DNA of 64,000 nt from Isoetes taiwanensis (GCA_021234155.1 JAJEKV010000027.1:16772891-16836890), one strand, 5' to 3'. Positions 1 through 11,104 are shown, numbered from the stretch's first letter. The notes: generated by a model from the letters alone, not told the origin. Made by a program: numbers and translations.

Positions 1-748
1 AGTTGGTGCAGCAACTCTTGAATTCGATACTCCCTTTCCACACTCGGGGAGGTTTTGAATGTAAGCTTAGGAGCGAAACTCCTCACCTTCGATTATAATG
101 GGAGCTAGGCTTGTGATGCCTAACCCGGGGGTGGCGCGACTCACGAGAGTCTGCCGGCTTCTTTCAGTCTTGCCACTCTCGCTCCGGCTTATTTTGCTCC
201 TCTGCTAGGTCGAGCTCAACATCGTCTTCCTCCTCCTCAGTTCCTGTTCATCCGAGTCTTCTTCCTTCCCTTCACCGCTCCTGTTAAGACTTGTGTGAGG
301 AGCCGTTGTTCTCTTTACTTTCTGACTAATGGATCGTCCATGGGGGAATGGAGGTTTCCCCCACGATGTTCTCGGCACACGGTGGGTGAGAAAGATTGCC
401 GAGGCGATGTTGAAAGAGAAGTACTTGGTCTGTTGGCGATTAGGACCATTGGCTTAGGTGTCGCGGTGTGCTTTGTTTGTGAGGTATTTGGCGATGTTCG
501 GGACATCGTCTAATCTTTACCTAGCGAGGACCGTCTAGGAACAAAATATCCTACGCAAAAGGGAGTTGCACTAGCGCCGGTTCTACCCTAGCTTGAAACT
601 TCGGTCGGGGACTCTACTATAAAGGCGGGTCGTGCAAGGTTGCTTGGGCGTCTACCTCCTTCTGAAGATCTGGAAGATTTGGTCGGCGTCGGCCTCGGCG
701 ACATGAGTTACCGGTATGTACCATCTCTGGAAATCGAGAAGTTGCCAT
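1..748 (-). pseudogene. N-terminal part of glutamate-rich accessory protein, G0 copy, broken and truncated
   Basis: This matches the start of the accessory protein of G2 (33043-34592) and G1 (19440-20954). The homologous start codon is at 746-748. Patches recognisable in translation include one close to the conserved VNR-YFS region of the other copies. Reading frames break several times and the window edge removes the C-terminal part. A TATA box lies about 116 bp upstream. Function unknown. Confidence 0.65.
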
Positions 749-863
749 TGATTAATTGCGGAAGAGGGTAACAAACGGTTTACAAAAGCGCCTCGGGGAG
801 TTGGGAAATCGGCTAGAAGGGCGGGGAGCAGATTTGTAGGGTGCTATCTGAGAAATGACGGGT

Positions 864-873
864 CTATTTATAG
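864..873 (-). promoter_or_regulatory. TATA box of the G0 accessory gene
   Basis: The minus strand reads CTATAAATAG, about 116 bp before the start codon at 746-748. A telo-box-like TTAGGGTTT lies just upstream of it. G2 has the same arrangement at 34706-34715. Confidence 0.6.
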
Positions 874-1061
874 AAAAGGGGGAAACCCTAATTTTTGGAT
901 GACTTGAAAATTTCCTAGGATTGGGTGATTCTAACTTATCTGAGGTCAAAATAGGAGTTTGAGGACTATAGGAGATGCTTGAACAAGGCTAGGTTACCTA
1001 AAAGATGCTATCACGATGGGTTGAAGGTGACTTTAACAAGTCTGGTGAAGAATTGGTAAGA

Positions 1062-1130
1062 GGTCTCCGCGGCTTGCCTAAACTTCAATCCTAACTTTTG
1101 TTTTCTGCGACGGTAGCGAGCTGTGAGACA
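1062..1130 (-). repeat. Leader hairpin of G0, copy a
   Basis: An imperfect inverted repeat: one arm begins GGTCTC, the other ends GTGAGACA, and the loop is T-rich. It lies between the histone-like gene and the accessory gene. It is a degraded version of the hairpin at 1261-1329. Confidence 0.6.
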
Positions 1131-1260
1131 TCAGTCCCATTTCGATTAAAGGTGTCCAATTTGGGTAAACTAATGGTGTAAGGGTGATGGGCTCATCAAA
1201 TTAGGCAGAATCGACCCCTTATTTGGTCAATTTGGAGCTGTTTTGGTCAAGTTTGGGCGA

Positions 1261-1329
1261 GGTCTCACAGCTTGCGCCTCGCTTCAATCCTAACTTTTTG
1301 TTTTGCGACGAGGCGCGAGCTGTGAGACA
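1261..1329 (-). repeat. Leader hairpin of G0, copy b (best stem)
   Basis: One arm reads TCTCACAGCTTGCGCCTCG and the other CGAGGCGCGAGCTGTGAGA. They pair over about 19 bp with one mismatch, around a T-rich loop. It lies between the histone-like gene and the accessory gene. Confidence 0.75.
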
Positions 1330-1476
1330 TCATGTCTCTCGGCTCCCAAATGTCCTATTTCACTGAAATAAAAGCTAAAACTTATTAATTTGCTCTAATT
1401 ACTCAAGTTTATGTCATCAAGGTAGACAAAATTGCTCTATATTACAAAAATTTTTAATTATTTACAACAAAAGTTT

Positions 1477-2702
1477 CTAAGGGCGTTCTCCCTTAATGCG
1501 GGTCGCAAGACTCATGTCTTGTCGCATCAAGGTTACCCGCTTGGCGTGGATAGTGCAGGCTGTTGAATCTTCAAAATGTTGCACTATCTTTGCCTCAGCC
1601 GCCTCTTGCATTGCCATTGCCCGCCTAGATGCGTGACTCTAAAGTCTGTTCTATAGGCCTGCATAACTTCACGCACCAACCGAGCGAAGGGGGCACGGGG
1701 GATTAGGAGACCGAAGCTGCGCTGGAAGTGTCTAATCTCCCTTAACGCTCTTCTCTCTACCTCCTTCCTATCCGCTTTCTTCACGCGGTGGCGGCTTGGG
1801 AACCTTGGGCTTGGTGGTGGCGGCCTTAAGGTTTGCTGCTTCGTTGGTCGCCCTCCCTCGATGAACTTAACTCTGTTTTCTTCATAATATTTGTTATAGG
1901 CCTCCCATTTCTTCATGTAGGCCTCGTGCTCCCTCATCTTTCTCTCATAAATCTTCACCCTGTCGGTGACGTAGGCTTCCCGGGCGGGTCGTGGTTGCTT
2001 CTTTCTATCCCATGCCGGGGTACTTTCGGGGGCTTACGCACTTGGTCTTCTTTGGGGTTGCTTTCGGTGTTTGGCTGCTTTCGGGTACTTCTTGCTTTCG
2101 TCACGGGTTCTTGGAAGAGCTTCCACCTGCGTTAGGGTTGAAGTCCCCATCGAGAAGAGTCGTCGGAAGGGTTTGGGGGTTCGTCAGGTTGCCGCTCCTT
2201 GATGATAATGTTGGGGTTCGGCCTCTTCCTTGGCGGGCAGTCCTTTGTTCTCCTTATGCCAGCCACGAACTTCCCTTTTGCTTTCTTCTTTTCTTCTGCT
2301 GCCTTTTGTTCCTCCTCCTTCCTTTTCCTCTTTTTGTCCTCCCTTCTCTTACTGCTTTTCGTATTTCTGATGAATCTTCTAAGGTCTACGCTACCTCCGG
2401 CTCCAAACACATCACTTGCTCATCTCCTTGTTCTGGATCTGTAGCCGGATCTCCCGCTCTATTTCTTCATACACCTCCCTCGTCTAAATTAGTCCATGGA
2501 GTTTGGTGATGTGGCCTCGTCCTCCACCTGGCGGTTGAAGACATCGATCAAATCGGAGGTGTCTTGCTCTTCGTCCGGCGAAGGCGAACGACCCCCTCTT
2601 CGAGCCTCTCACGAAGCATCTTCGAATGATCTACGTCTCCGATGGCGCCGGTGGTTTTACACTGGCGGCAGCTTCCTTCTTGATCTGTTTGGTTCGGGCC
2701 AT
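1477..2702 (-). pseudogene. Retrotransposon-encoded long histone H3-like protein, G0 copy, frameshifted
   Basis: The start codon at 2700-2702 opens with MARTKQIKKEA, the first six residues being those of histone H3. A charged stretch rich in K and E follows (2410-2132), then a predicted helical segment. The histone fold comes next: [20 protein letters not shown] at about 1760-1700, then, in another frame, a C-terminal half with FEDSTAC, HAKRVT and a final IKGERP before the stop at 1477-1479. The C110, H113 and D123 equivalents of H3 are present. The span allows about 408 codons against 136 for ordinary H3, so some 270 residues separate tail and fold. The frame breaks at least at the fold midpoint (about 1625) and in the N-terminal third. 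Some breaks may be assembly errors. A TATA box lies about 105 bp upstream. The histone H3 relationship is clear; function is inferred only. Confidence 0.8.
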
Positions 2703-2804
2703 GTTTTACGGATCGTCAATCGGATAAAAGCGCCCGAAAGATCGCCTAAGTTGGGAAGAAGCGGTTTCTAGGGCTTGGGCCCGAAAAAATGAGGGGTTCT
2801 ACAT

Positions 2805-2814
2805 CTATTTATAG
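2805..2814 (-). promoter_or_regulatory. TATA box of the G0 histone-like gene
   Basis: The minus strand reads CTATAAATAG about 105 bp before the start codon at 2700-2702. G2 has the identical motif and spacing at 36616-36625. Confidence 0.6.
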
Positions 2815-2915
2815 CTTGGGGCATTTTAGGTCAAAACTCAAGTTGCTCTGTTTTTACCTGCTAAGGCACCAATTTATCTAAAACTCATACTTATTTCAGA
2901 CTTTTCCTACCCATT

Positions 2916-2984
2916 GGTCTCCACGGCTTAGCCTCGTTCCAATACTAATGTTTAGTTTTGCGACCGGTAGCGAAATCGAGATCC
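2916..2984 (-). repeat. Leader hairpin of G0, copy c
   Basis: A degraded inverted repeat of the same GGTCTC...GAGAT type with a T-rich loop. It lies upstream of the histone-like gene's TATA box. Confidence 0.5.
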
Positions 2985-3101
2985 CATACATTTCTAGGGT
3001 TTTAGGTAATTAAAACATGCTATTCTAACTAATTCCTACCTTAGAATTAGCCTTACCACATTATTTATCTCAAATTCATCATGTTTTGGTGTTCTTGGCT
3101 C

Positions 3102-3172
3102 GATGTCTCATAGCTTGCGCCTCGCTTCAAAACAAAAAGTTAGTTTTATGACACCGGTAGCCGGTGAGACCA
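3102..3172 (-). repeat. Leader hairpin of G0, copy d
   Basis: An inverted repeat with arms around GTCTCATAGCTTGCGCCTCG and CCGGTGAGAC and a poly-A/T loop. It lies between the primer-binding site and copy c. Confidence 0.55.
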
Positions 3173-3359
3173 CCTCACTTGGAAAATTTTGGCTCGTTCT
3201 TTTTAATCTTGTTAAATTCCAATTCACTTAATTGTTACTAGCTTAGCATAACTACAAAGGTGAGAAAAAATTTTCCCACTTTTCGAGGCTTGAGGATCCT
3301 ATCAAGTTAGTACTACTGGGAACATGGTCAGTGCTTTGCTCTTGGTCTCCAAGAACATT

Positions 3360-3371
3360 GCTCTGATACCA
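3360..3371 (-). other. Primer-binding site of G0 (initiator tRNA-Met)
   Basis: The minus strand reads TGGTATCAGAGC just inside the 5' LTR. This is the standard complement of the plant initiator tRNA-Met 3' end. It fixes the element's orientation and identifies 3373-4928 as the 5' LTR. Confidence 0.9.
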
Positions 3372-3372
3372 C

Positions 3373-4928
3373 TGTGACGTCCCCTACTGTCATTATCACG
3401 GTGCACTCACCAGGTATACAAACAGGAGTTCTTCCCCACACCAGCCCCATCGCGTCTGAGGGCCCTCCACATATCACTGCACCCGTAACGAGTCTCAGTG
3501 GGAAGAGTGAAGGTGTCATTCTACCCCGTCTCCCTCAGGGCCTACCTAGCTGCGGAAGCATAAACATACATGTCAGTAGCACATACATCAACATCTGGTG
3601 ACCATCGCGAAGGATGGTCCTCCTCATATCTGCATAGACAAAGATCAAAGACATCACATAGGGGATCCTACCCAAGGCTCGAGACTCAAAGGATGGTGAC
3701 GGCTTGGGTCTCGAGTTCGTTCGGCCGAATTCATGGCAATGGATTTGGGCGGCATAAGAGCATGGCATAGGGTTGTCCACTCCATCCGCCCCTCACATGC
3801 ACACTTTGCGGTAGGCTGAAAAGTGTTGGGACCCGGCCAGCCCGCCCGGATGCATAGCCGAAGGGGCTATTCCTGGGTCTCATCCTCCCAGTTCCGATGG
3901 GGCAGGTAGGGATCACTCCCTCCAGAGATCTACATGCTAACTCAAGGTGACTAGAGGGCCACTGCCCGTATTCGACCGAACCCACTGGAAAGTGTACACC
4001 ACTTCACGGTGTCGGCCCATGCCTTACCCCTTTCGGTGGTAAGCCATTAGACCTAGTCACAATGATCCCGGTAGGCTTTACACACCGGGGGATCGTTCAA
4101 GAGTCGGGACATGAGCCTCCTTCTTAGCCGTCGGCCCCTTCACCCACAACCGGGTGTGGCTCTTGTACCGCGGGCCGAATCTACGGTGTGCTAGAGAGGC
4201 TACTCTAGGAGCATCAACTACAAGCTTTAGGGCCTCTACCCCCCTTCCCAATACAAGGAGTTCACAGAGATACATCATCCAAATACATCACAGAAGAACT
4301 AAAGAACTAGATCTAATCATAGAGTTAGGTTCTTTAGTTAGTGTCCGAGATCTAAGATCTAGATAGGCTGCTATGGGCAATTTAATAGTCTAAACCCTCT
4401 GATTCTATGATTAGAAGACGGTTTAAGCTATTAAATTGACCAAATACTGATCCTTGAGTGGCTCCTCCCGACTGAAGTTCAACCATCCTGCGAGTGGCCG
4501 AATCCGAGGGGAACCCGATGGTGCAATTAAGCTTGGGCGTCGCGGGAGGCGGTTTTGGCTCCTGGGGCAGCCAAAACTGAGCTCTAAAACCCTAAGGACG
4601 AAAAACTAGCAAGCTAGGGTTTTCCTACCCTAAATAGACATGGGGTTTAGGCTAGGGTTTCCAATTATCCAATTTGGCATGTGGGATAATTGGAAAGGGC
4701 CCACTTGCCTTAAATGGCTAGGTGGCAAAATATGCCAACATGGAAAGGTGTGCCCTCATTAATGTGCACATGTGCACATTAATAATATATGAACACTCCT
4801 AGCAAGTTGCCCCCTAGGGCTACTTACCTGGCTATCCGTTGGCGTACACGTCAATCGGGGTGGCGTGTACGCGTGACGTGGCAGTACAATGTACGTCCTG
4901 GGAGCGTATACTGTGCTGGAACGTCACA
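3373..4928 (-). repeat. 5' LTR of G0
   Basis: The LTR is bounded by TGTGACGTCCCC on the plus strand and AACGTCACA at the other end, so the termini are inverted repeats. It is homologous along its length to 26819-28392 and 37182-38750. Its U3 start (minus strand) contains CCACGTCA at 4874-4881. Confidence 0.92.
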
Positions 4929-5003
4929 AGAACTAAGGAAATAAGCCAAACTACACCATTATCTCAATTATTTGGGACACCTAACTATGTCAACGGAGGT
5001 CAA

Positions 5004-5076
5004 CCACTCACACAGTGCGCCTGGGCGGAATCGGTTTGCGAACCGAATGGTGCTGGGCGCACTCTGTGAGGGGTGG
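5004..5076 (-). repeat. Leader hairpin of G3
   Basis: Outer arms CACTCACACAGTGCGCC and GGGCGCACTCTGTGAGGGG flank an inner stem CGGTTTGCGAACCG. It belongs to the same family as the five hairpins of G1. Confidence 0.75.
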
Positions 5077-5274
5077 CCTAATTTTTGGCAATTTAGGTTG
5101 GGAAAGATGCTATACTTCACTAGCAACCTATCATGGAACTAAAATCTACCCAGAAATTGGGAATTTTCCCAATTATTCGAAGCTCTTGCTTGGGTGGCTA
5201 TACCCCAAGACTCGAATCTACTGTTAGTCCTAAGGGAGAAATGGCCAGTGCTCGATCTTGGATGCCAAGATCAT

Positions 5275-5286
5275 GCTCTGATACCA
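5275..5286 (-). other. Primer-binding site of G3 (initiator tRNA-Met)
   Basis: The minus strand reads TGGTATCAGAGC immediately inside the LTR that starts at 5288. Confidence 0.9.
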
Positions 5287-5287
5287 C

Positions 5288-6882
5288 TGTGACGTCCCCT
5301 ACTCCTTATACGATGCCCGCGATCGCATCGAGGAGGAGCATTCCCCCCATTTGCTCGGCGGGGGCCATCCACCTGGCTCCACTCCCATGGGGGCAGAGCC
5401 AGCAAGGGAAGAGTGGATGTGTCATTCATCCGTCTTCCATCGGATCGACCTATCTGCGGAAGCGTAACAAACAAACGTGAGCACAACCAATAATATACAA
5501 CACAATCACCATAACAATAGCAACATCACGTTGTCGCAATACCTTCATAACAATAATACAAAGGAGAGATCCTACCGGGGCTCGGGACTCAAGGGGATGA
5601 TGGCGGCTAGGCCTCGAGTTCATTGCGCATGCAGAATTCATGGCAATGGATTTGGCTGGCATAGAACATGGCTTAGGGTAGTCCACTCCATCGCCCCCCC
5701 CCGGTGCACACTTTGCGAGTCGGCCGAAAAGTGTTGGGACTTGGCCGTAGCCCCTTAGGGTGAATAGCCAGAGGGGCTACTACTGCTGGGTTGCATCTCC
5801 CCAACCCCGATGAGGAAGGAAGAGAGATGCCTCTCCTCCAGAGGCATCCATGCTCATCGCAGGCGGCTAGAGGGCCACTGCCCTTATTCGACTTGAACTC
5901 ACTGGAAGGTCATATTCACCACCCCACGAGTGTCGAGCTCATGCCTTGCCCACACGCAGTGACAAGCCATTAAGCCTAGCCCGCAGAGACCCCCGATAGG
6001 CTTTACTACCAGAGGGGTCAATCCGCGATGAGACAAGTTCCTCCTTATCAACCGGCCTTGCCCCTTCACCCACGACCCGGTGGGCTCACATTACGTGCAC
6101 GGCGCAATTATGTGGGAACTAAGGTGCTATGCTAGGAGCATCTTCTACACAACCTTTAGGTCTCTACCCCCCTTCCCATAACAAGGAGATCACAGAGTGG
6201 AATACATGCAATATCACAGAACAGAGATAGAGAATCATATCAATCTATCTACTTAACATCCAATGTTAGGTTCATTCGTTAGAGTCTCAGATCTAGGGAT
6301 CTACAAGACTTCCAGAGATGATCTAACATACTAAACCGCATATTGCCATGCCTAAAAGACGGTTTTGCTGTGAGAACAACTAGATACACGCTCCTTGGCT
6401 TGCTCCCCGATCCTCGGAAGCGTCCATGCTCTTGATCTTGCCGAAGACAAGCGCTACTCGACAACTTTGTTGTGCAAATCCGACTTTTTGGAGCCTGGCA
6501 ATGCGATTTCGAGCTTTACCCTGGCCGAATTGGCCCAGGAAAGCCCTAAATGCGAAAGAGGAAAGGAAGCTCTAGAAAACCCTAATTGGCAAAGTGAAAG
6601 GAGAGCTAGGGTCTAGGGTTTTAGCCCTTATATAGACCCTATCTAGGTTAGGGCATCCACATGGGCAAATGGCTTTAAGCCATTTGGAAATGGATGAACA
6701 AGGAACCTTTTGTTGTGTATGTTTAATTACATACCCAACATCCAAGGTTGCCCCCTAGGTGCAACCTTTAGCTCCTAGGTGCAACGTTGTCCTACTCTCA
6801 AGTACATGTCACTTGTGACATGTACGTGTGACGTGGCAGTATAATATACGTATTGGGACGTATATTATGCTGGAACGTCACA
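5288..6882 (-). repeat. 5' LTR of G3
   Basis: Bounded by TGTGACGTCCCC and AACGTCACA, and collinear with the G1 LTRs at 12010-13600 and 22927-24521. The minus strand carries a TATA-like CTATATAA (6628-6635), and CCACGTCA near the U3 start (6829-6836). Confidence 0.92.
6628..6635 (-). promoter_or_regulatory. LTR TATA box of G3
   Basis: The minus strand reads CTATATAA inside the LTR. The same motif is at 13345-13352 and 24266-24273 in the G1 LTRs. It is probably the promoter of the full-length transcript. Confidence 0.5.
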
Positions 6883-7307
6883 AGCATACTCTGCCTTCAA
6901 AACAAGAAGAGGACTATGGCGAAGCAAGAGACACTGAGAACACAGCAAAGGAAAACAGAGCAAGAAAATCCGCTTGATCTTTTATTGTTCTAAGCAGGAG
7001 CGACTTTGCAGCAGGAAAAATATGGCAGGAGCCTCGACTTAAAACTTGAAGGCGCCATAGCCGAAGATTGAAGACGCCATAGCCGCCCTACCGGAGTTTA
7101 GCCAGAGTGAAGCAAGAACCGACCTGTGTGCAACAGACAAAAAAAAGTTTAGACAAAAAAAAGTTTATTCGTCGGCAGGCTTATGGCGGCGCCGCTTAGA
7201 CACAGTATAACCTAGGTTATCTGAAAAGAACAAATAGTATAATTACCAGGATATAATTACCTGCAATAAATAATTAAGGAATATTCGAGAAATTTTCCCA
7301 AATGGCG
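6883..7307. other. Non-coding flank between G3 and the tandem-duplicated unit
   Basis: No convincing reading frame or RNA gene. It is the right flank of the G3 LTR. It contains short related phrases such as GCGCCATAGCCGAAGATTGA and a nearby variant, and A-rich runs. Confidence 0.5.
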
Positions 7308-7506
7308 GATATCGTGATTAGATGGGTGTACAAGACGTAAACCGCCACCATCAAAATTCCTAGATTTTTTTTGGTATTTGTTTACTTTAGGTAATTTTTG
7401 GGTTTCTAGCTTGTTGGCGGTGCCGCTTAGAGCACCTCCATTAAAATTCCTCATCATATTACAACTGTTTACCTAGACAAATTTACTGTTTACTGTTTAA
7501 CTATTT

Positions 7507-7615
7507 ATTGGATACAAAATTACTGGATATAAAATTCACTGGATTCACTGGATACAAAATTACACTGGATACAAAATTCGCTGGATTCACTGGATTACAA
7601 AATTACTGGATACTT
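7507..7615. repeat. Minisatellite of CTGGATACAAAATT units
   Basis: Short tandem units alternate CTGGATACAAAATT with CTGGATTCA. The corresponding array in copy 2 is at 10873-10968. Confidence 0.7.
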
Positions 7616-8488
7616 AAATTTGCTTGCAAAAACAAGCAGGATCGACTGGATTGGATTGGAAGAAAATATAAACCTCGGCTACTCCATTTCCTCTATGGCT
7701 GTCCATTGTCATCGTGTATTAAAGATCTGTTTTTCAATCGTGTATCTTTACAGCTCGCAGCTAAATTTAGGACACTGTGCATATGACAGAAAAGGAGGAG
7801 CTGCAATAAAATCGCGAGACAGAAAAACGAATTTTGTGGAAAAGACGGGCTCCGATCTGGCAGCAGAGGAGATAGAAATGGAGCTAGGACCGAAGAAAAG
7901 AGGTAGAGCACAAGGCTATGGCGGTAAACCCAGCCCAGACGGGGCGCTACTCTGCACGGCAGACCTGGCAAGAACCTTGCTTCCGGAAAAAACCTTGAGC
8001 AATACTATATGCAAGAACTGAAAAAAGAAGAGAAGGAAGAATGCCGCGGGTTTTTCACCATAGCCATGCTGCCGGATCTGCAGAAAAACTTCCAAAACTT
8101 CCAAAACCTTCAAAAACTGGTAAATGCAGCACCTCAAATGTCGTAAATGCAGCAAGCTCCGACCTCCTAAGCCGGCAAGAACCCTCAAAGTCGTCCAAAA
8201 CTTGTAACTGAGCAAAAACTTGTAACTTAGCAACTTCAGTCCAAAGTCGACAAGAAGTCGTAAATGCAACAGCTAAAGCCTCCAAAGTCGGCAAGAACCT
8301 CACAAAAACAAAACACATGCAACGCCTCAGAATTACATGCAACGCCATCGCCAAAACTTCCGGCGCCCTCCATTGCCGCAGAGGAGAAAAGGGAGAAGAA
8401 AATAACAAAGGAAAAAAAATTAAACGTCCGCCACGTCAACGGAATTTTGCTAAAGTGGCGGTTCACGCTGGGTAGCCAGCTGGATCCC

Positions 8489-8556
8489 GGGGTTTCTGGC
8501 CGGTAAACCGGCAGGCAGTGGCGCCGCCGCCTGCTGGTTTACCGGCCGGAAACCCC
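8489..8556. repeat. GC-rich inverted repeat
   Basis: Arms of about 28 bp, starting GGGGTTTCTGGCCGGTAAAC and ending in its near-complement, surround a 12-bp GC loop. A shortened, diverged version is in copy 2 at about 39163-39222. Confidence 0.75.
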
Positions 8557-8667
8557 TCGATCTGGCCGGTTACCTAACACATTAACTTGACCAAGCCGAA
8601 ATTTTTTGGGTATGTCCGCAGGTGTTATGCTGGATCTATGCCAGCCTACCATCTGCATACGATCAAA

Positions 8668-8823
8668 CCTCCCCAACTTTTCCATTGTGTGGAAACCTCC
8701 CTAGCTTTCACCCAAAGCCTGCCTGGGGCAGTGGGGAGGTTTCCAATCTTGCTAACTTGGGGAGGTTTCCATGCCTGCTAACCTGGGGAGGTTTCCAGTA
8801 GTGATAACTTGGGGAGGTTTCCA
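8668..8823. repeat. Cluster of GGGGAGGTTTCCA repeats
   Basis: Four direct copies of GGGGAGGTTTCCA at about 32-bp spacing follow two inverted copies (GGAAACCTCCC and related). The cluster is kept in copy 2 at about 39648-39805. It could be a regulatory array; no gene is seen beside it. Confidence 0.65.
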
Positions 8824-10705
8824 TAAAATCCATTAGCTTCTGATATTTTTTGATCTACGACAGCAACTATTCATAGTGAACCTAAATTTAACGTCTACGG
8901 CCAGATTTAATTCCATCTTTTTCGTACACTCTTCCTAATTTGGTTCTGTGTTTTTTTTTTTCCAGCCAAACAAGCAAATCCTGAAGCATAGCGTCCATCT
9001 TTGGCAATTTGTGAGAGGATCATAGTTTCTTGGCGGATTTGGCCACGATTCCAGTGGATTTGGGCGATAGGAGAGCGCCATCACAGCCTTGCATGCGGAT
9101 TCAGCCATCACAGCCTTTTTTTTATTTCCAAACCGATAAACAGATTGGCAGATAAGATCTTTTTTCAGGTTATCAGGTTTTCTTTTTCATACAGATGGAC
9201 TGTTTGCTGCCGATTTGGCCAAGGTTTCCAAGACTTGGAGTTGGGAAAAATATAGTGCGGAAGCAGAGGGAAGGGAGTGAATGTAGCGGCTGATACAGTA
9301 CAAGAAGTGCCAAAGATTTTTAGGATTTGGATTGTTTGTTGCCTGCAGTCTGCCATAACCATGGCCATGGGCGGAAGCAATGCCCTAAAAGATGTGCTGG
9401 GATACAGGCTATGCAATGCTGGAATGTTAATTTGTTTTAAGGGCAGAAACCACTAAAGACATGTTGGTCCGTGGTCATACGATCAAAGCCAAGGTTTCCA
9501 ATGTTTTCAGGATCTGTTTGGGCAATTTGGACATGATTTTTGAGAGGCATTGAGTAGCCAACAACAAGCATTTAGGTTTTTAAGCAATTTTTTGTTTATA
9601 TGGACTCCTCAAATCAAGGTGCCTCCTTGACTTCCAATCTGGATTTCTTTTATTTATTTCTAAAAACTCTCCATGCCATTGTGCAAAAGATGGCCTTCTC
9701 TATGCTTCATTGATTTGGTCCTCCATGTACAAATGGGCTTTTCTAGGCTCCATCCTGTGAAATTTGTGAAATCTGTCCAATTTGTAATGGATTAATATAG
9801 GATTATTTAAAAGCCTTCATGCTGGATTTTTTATTTGAATTTGTTATGAGTTTGTTATTTGGAGGGAATTATTTTTGAGAAACCTTCCAAATTTATAATA
9901 CAAAAAAAGTTTGCAAATTCATACCATTTTGTGAATAAGACAACCTCTTTTGTTTATGTTTATTTTGCTACAGTATTTTATTAATCCCAAATGAATAGTA
10001 TTTTTTTCAATCCAATGAAAAGTGCTTTCTATGATTTTGAATTGGTTTGAATTGGATTGGGATTGAATTTCTTTTGTTTTTAGGAACTTTTTTGAGAAAC
10101 CTTCCCTAAGTTATATTGTAATTGAATTCCCATGTTCATGGAATTTTGTGAATAAGACAAGTTGATATGCTTTGCTACATTATTTTCTTTAATCCCAAAT
10201 AAATAGTGTTTTGTATGATTTTGTTTCAATGGTTAGTGCATTTTGTTTCAATTTTTGGGTTGCCCCTAGGGGGAGCAAACCCTTGTTCATGTGGGTTTAT
10301 GGCATATTCCAAGTATATACTAGTATATGCCAAGAATATGCCAATGACTGCTCCAAACTTGCTATAGGGTGTAAATTGGCAGTCGCGGCTGTTCTTGGCC
10401 ATCCATTTCGAAACCGGCTAATCGGTGCCAACATGGGTTTTGTTGCAAACTGGGACTTTCCATGCACTATCCAGATCGCATGCGTTGTCGCCTCCAGAGG
10501 TGGAAGCTCGTTTGGAAGCCTATAACAAGTTGAGGAACTGGACAGGATGGATTCCTACAGATAGGAGCTGTGTATCAGAAAGAATGGCGACGCCATAAGG
10601 TGTTGCTTATTTCCGCATTGCAACATTTGATTAACCATTGCACCATTTATCTCCAGATGGATGCCACGAATGTTTCACCTAAAAAGAAAACAGGACGCCC
10701 AAAAG

Positions 10706-11104
10706 GATATCGTGATTAAAATTCATCAAAATTCCTGGATTTTTGGGTATTCGTTTACTTTAGGTAATTTTAGGGTTCCTAGCTTGTTGGCGGCGCCGCT
10801 TAGAGCACCACCATTAAAATTCCTCATCATATTATAACTGTTTACCTAGGCAAACTTATTGTTTACTGTTTAACTATTCACTGGATACAAAATTACTGGA
10901 TACAAAATTTACTGGATTCACTGGATACAAAATTCACTGGATTCACTGGATTACAAAATTACTGGATACTTAAATTTGCTTGCAAAAACAAGCAGGCTGG
11001 ACTGGATTAGAAGAAAATATAAACCTCGGCTACTCCATTTCTTCTGTGGCTGTCCATTGTCATCGTGTATTGAAGATCCGTTTTTCAATCATGTATCTTT
11101 ACAG
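10706..11104. repeat. Tandem unit copy 2, first segment
   Basis: Matches 7308-7760 with small deletions. It ends at TTTACAG, where a LINE is inserted; the unit resumes at 26411. Confidence 0.75.

Larger units (their letters stand above)
1..4928 (-). mobile_element. Ty3/gypsy element G0, 5' part (truncated by window start)
   Basis: This is the 5' end of a gypsy chromovirus read on the minus strand. It holds a 5' LTR at 3373-4928, a tRNA-iMet primer-binding site just inside it, a long leader, a broken histone H3-like gene and the start of the glutamate-rich accessory gene. Gag, pol and the 3' LTR lie beyond position 1. The stretch is collinear with G2 (33851-38750), which fixes the assignment. 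The 5' LTR abuts sequence that matches the leader of G1 (about 22560-22926). G0 therefore inserted into a second element, G3. Its target duplication cannot be checked because the other end is missing. Confidence 0.88.
4929..6882 (-). mobile_element. Gypsy element G3: 5' LTR and proximal leader, cut off by G0
   Basis: The fragment holds a 5' LTR (5288-6882), a primer-binding site (5275-5286) and about 360 bp of leader, including one hairpin. It matches G1 at about 22560-24521. The leader stops abruptly at the outer edge of the G0 LTR, so G0 inserted into G3. The rest of G3 should lie to the left of the window. Confidence 0.85.
7308..10640. repeat. Tandem-duplicated 3.3-kb unit, copy 1
   Basis: This stretch is collinear with copy 2, which is split into 10706-11104, 26411-26818 and 38751-41460. 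It is mostly non-coding. It contains a minisatellite of CTGGATACAAAATT units (7507-7615), a GC-rich inverted repeat (8489-8556) and a cluster of GGGGAGGTTTCCA repeats. The rest (about 8830-10200) is AT-rich with no supported gene. I do not recognise the element type. Confidence 0.75.

Noticed and set aside
1833-2509. Plus-strand hydrophobic frames suggesting membrane proteins
   Set aside because: Antisense shadows of the K/E-rich insert of the G0 histone-like protein.
3373-4928. Solo LTR
   Set aside because: A primer-binding site and collinear internal sequence continue directly to its left, so it is the 5' LTR of an element cut by the window.
7308-11104. The two 3.3-kb units as LTRs of a short element
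   Set aside because: Only about 65 bp separate them, and no primer-binding site, polypurine tract or TG/CA ends were found.
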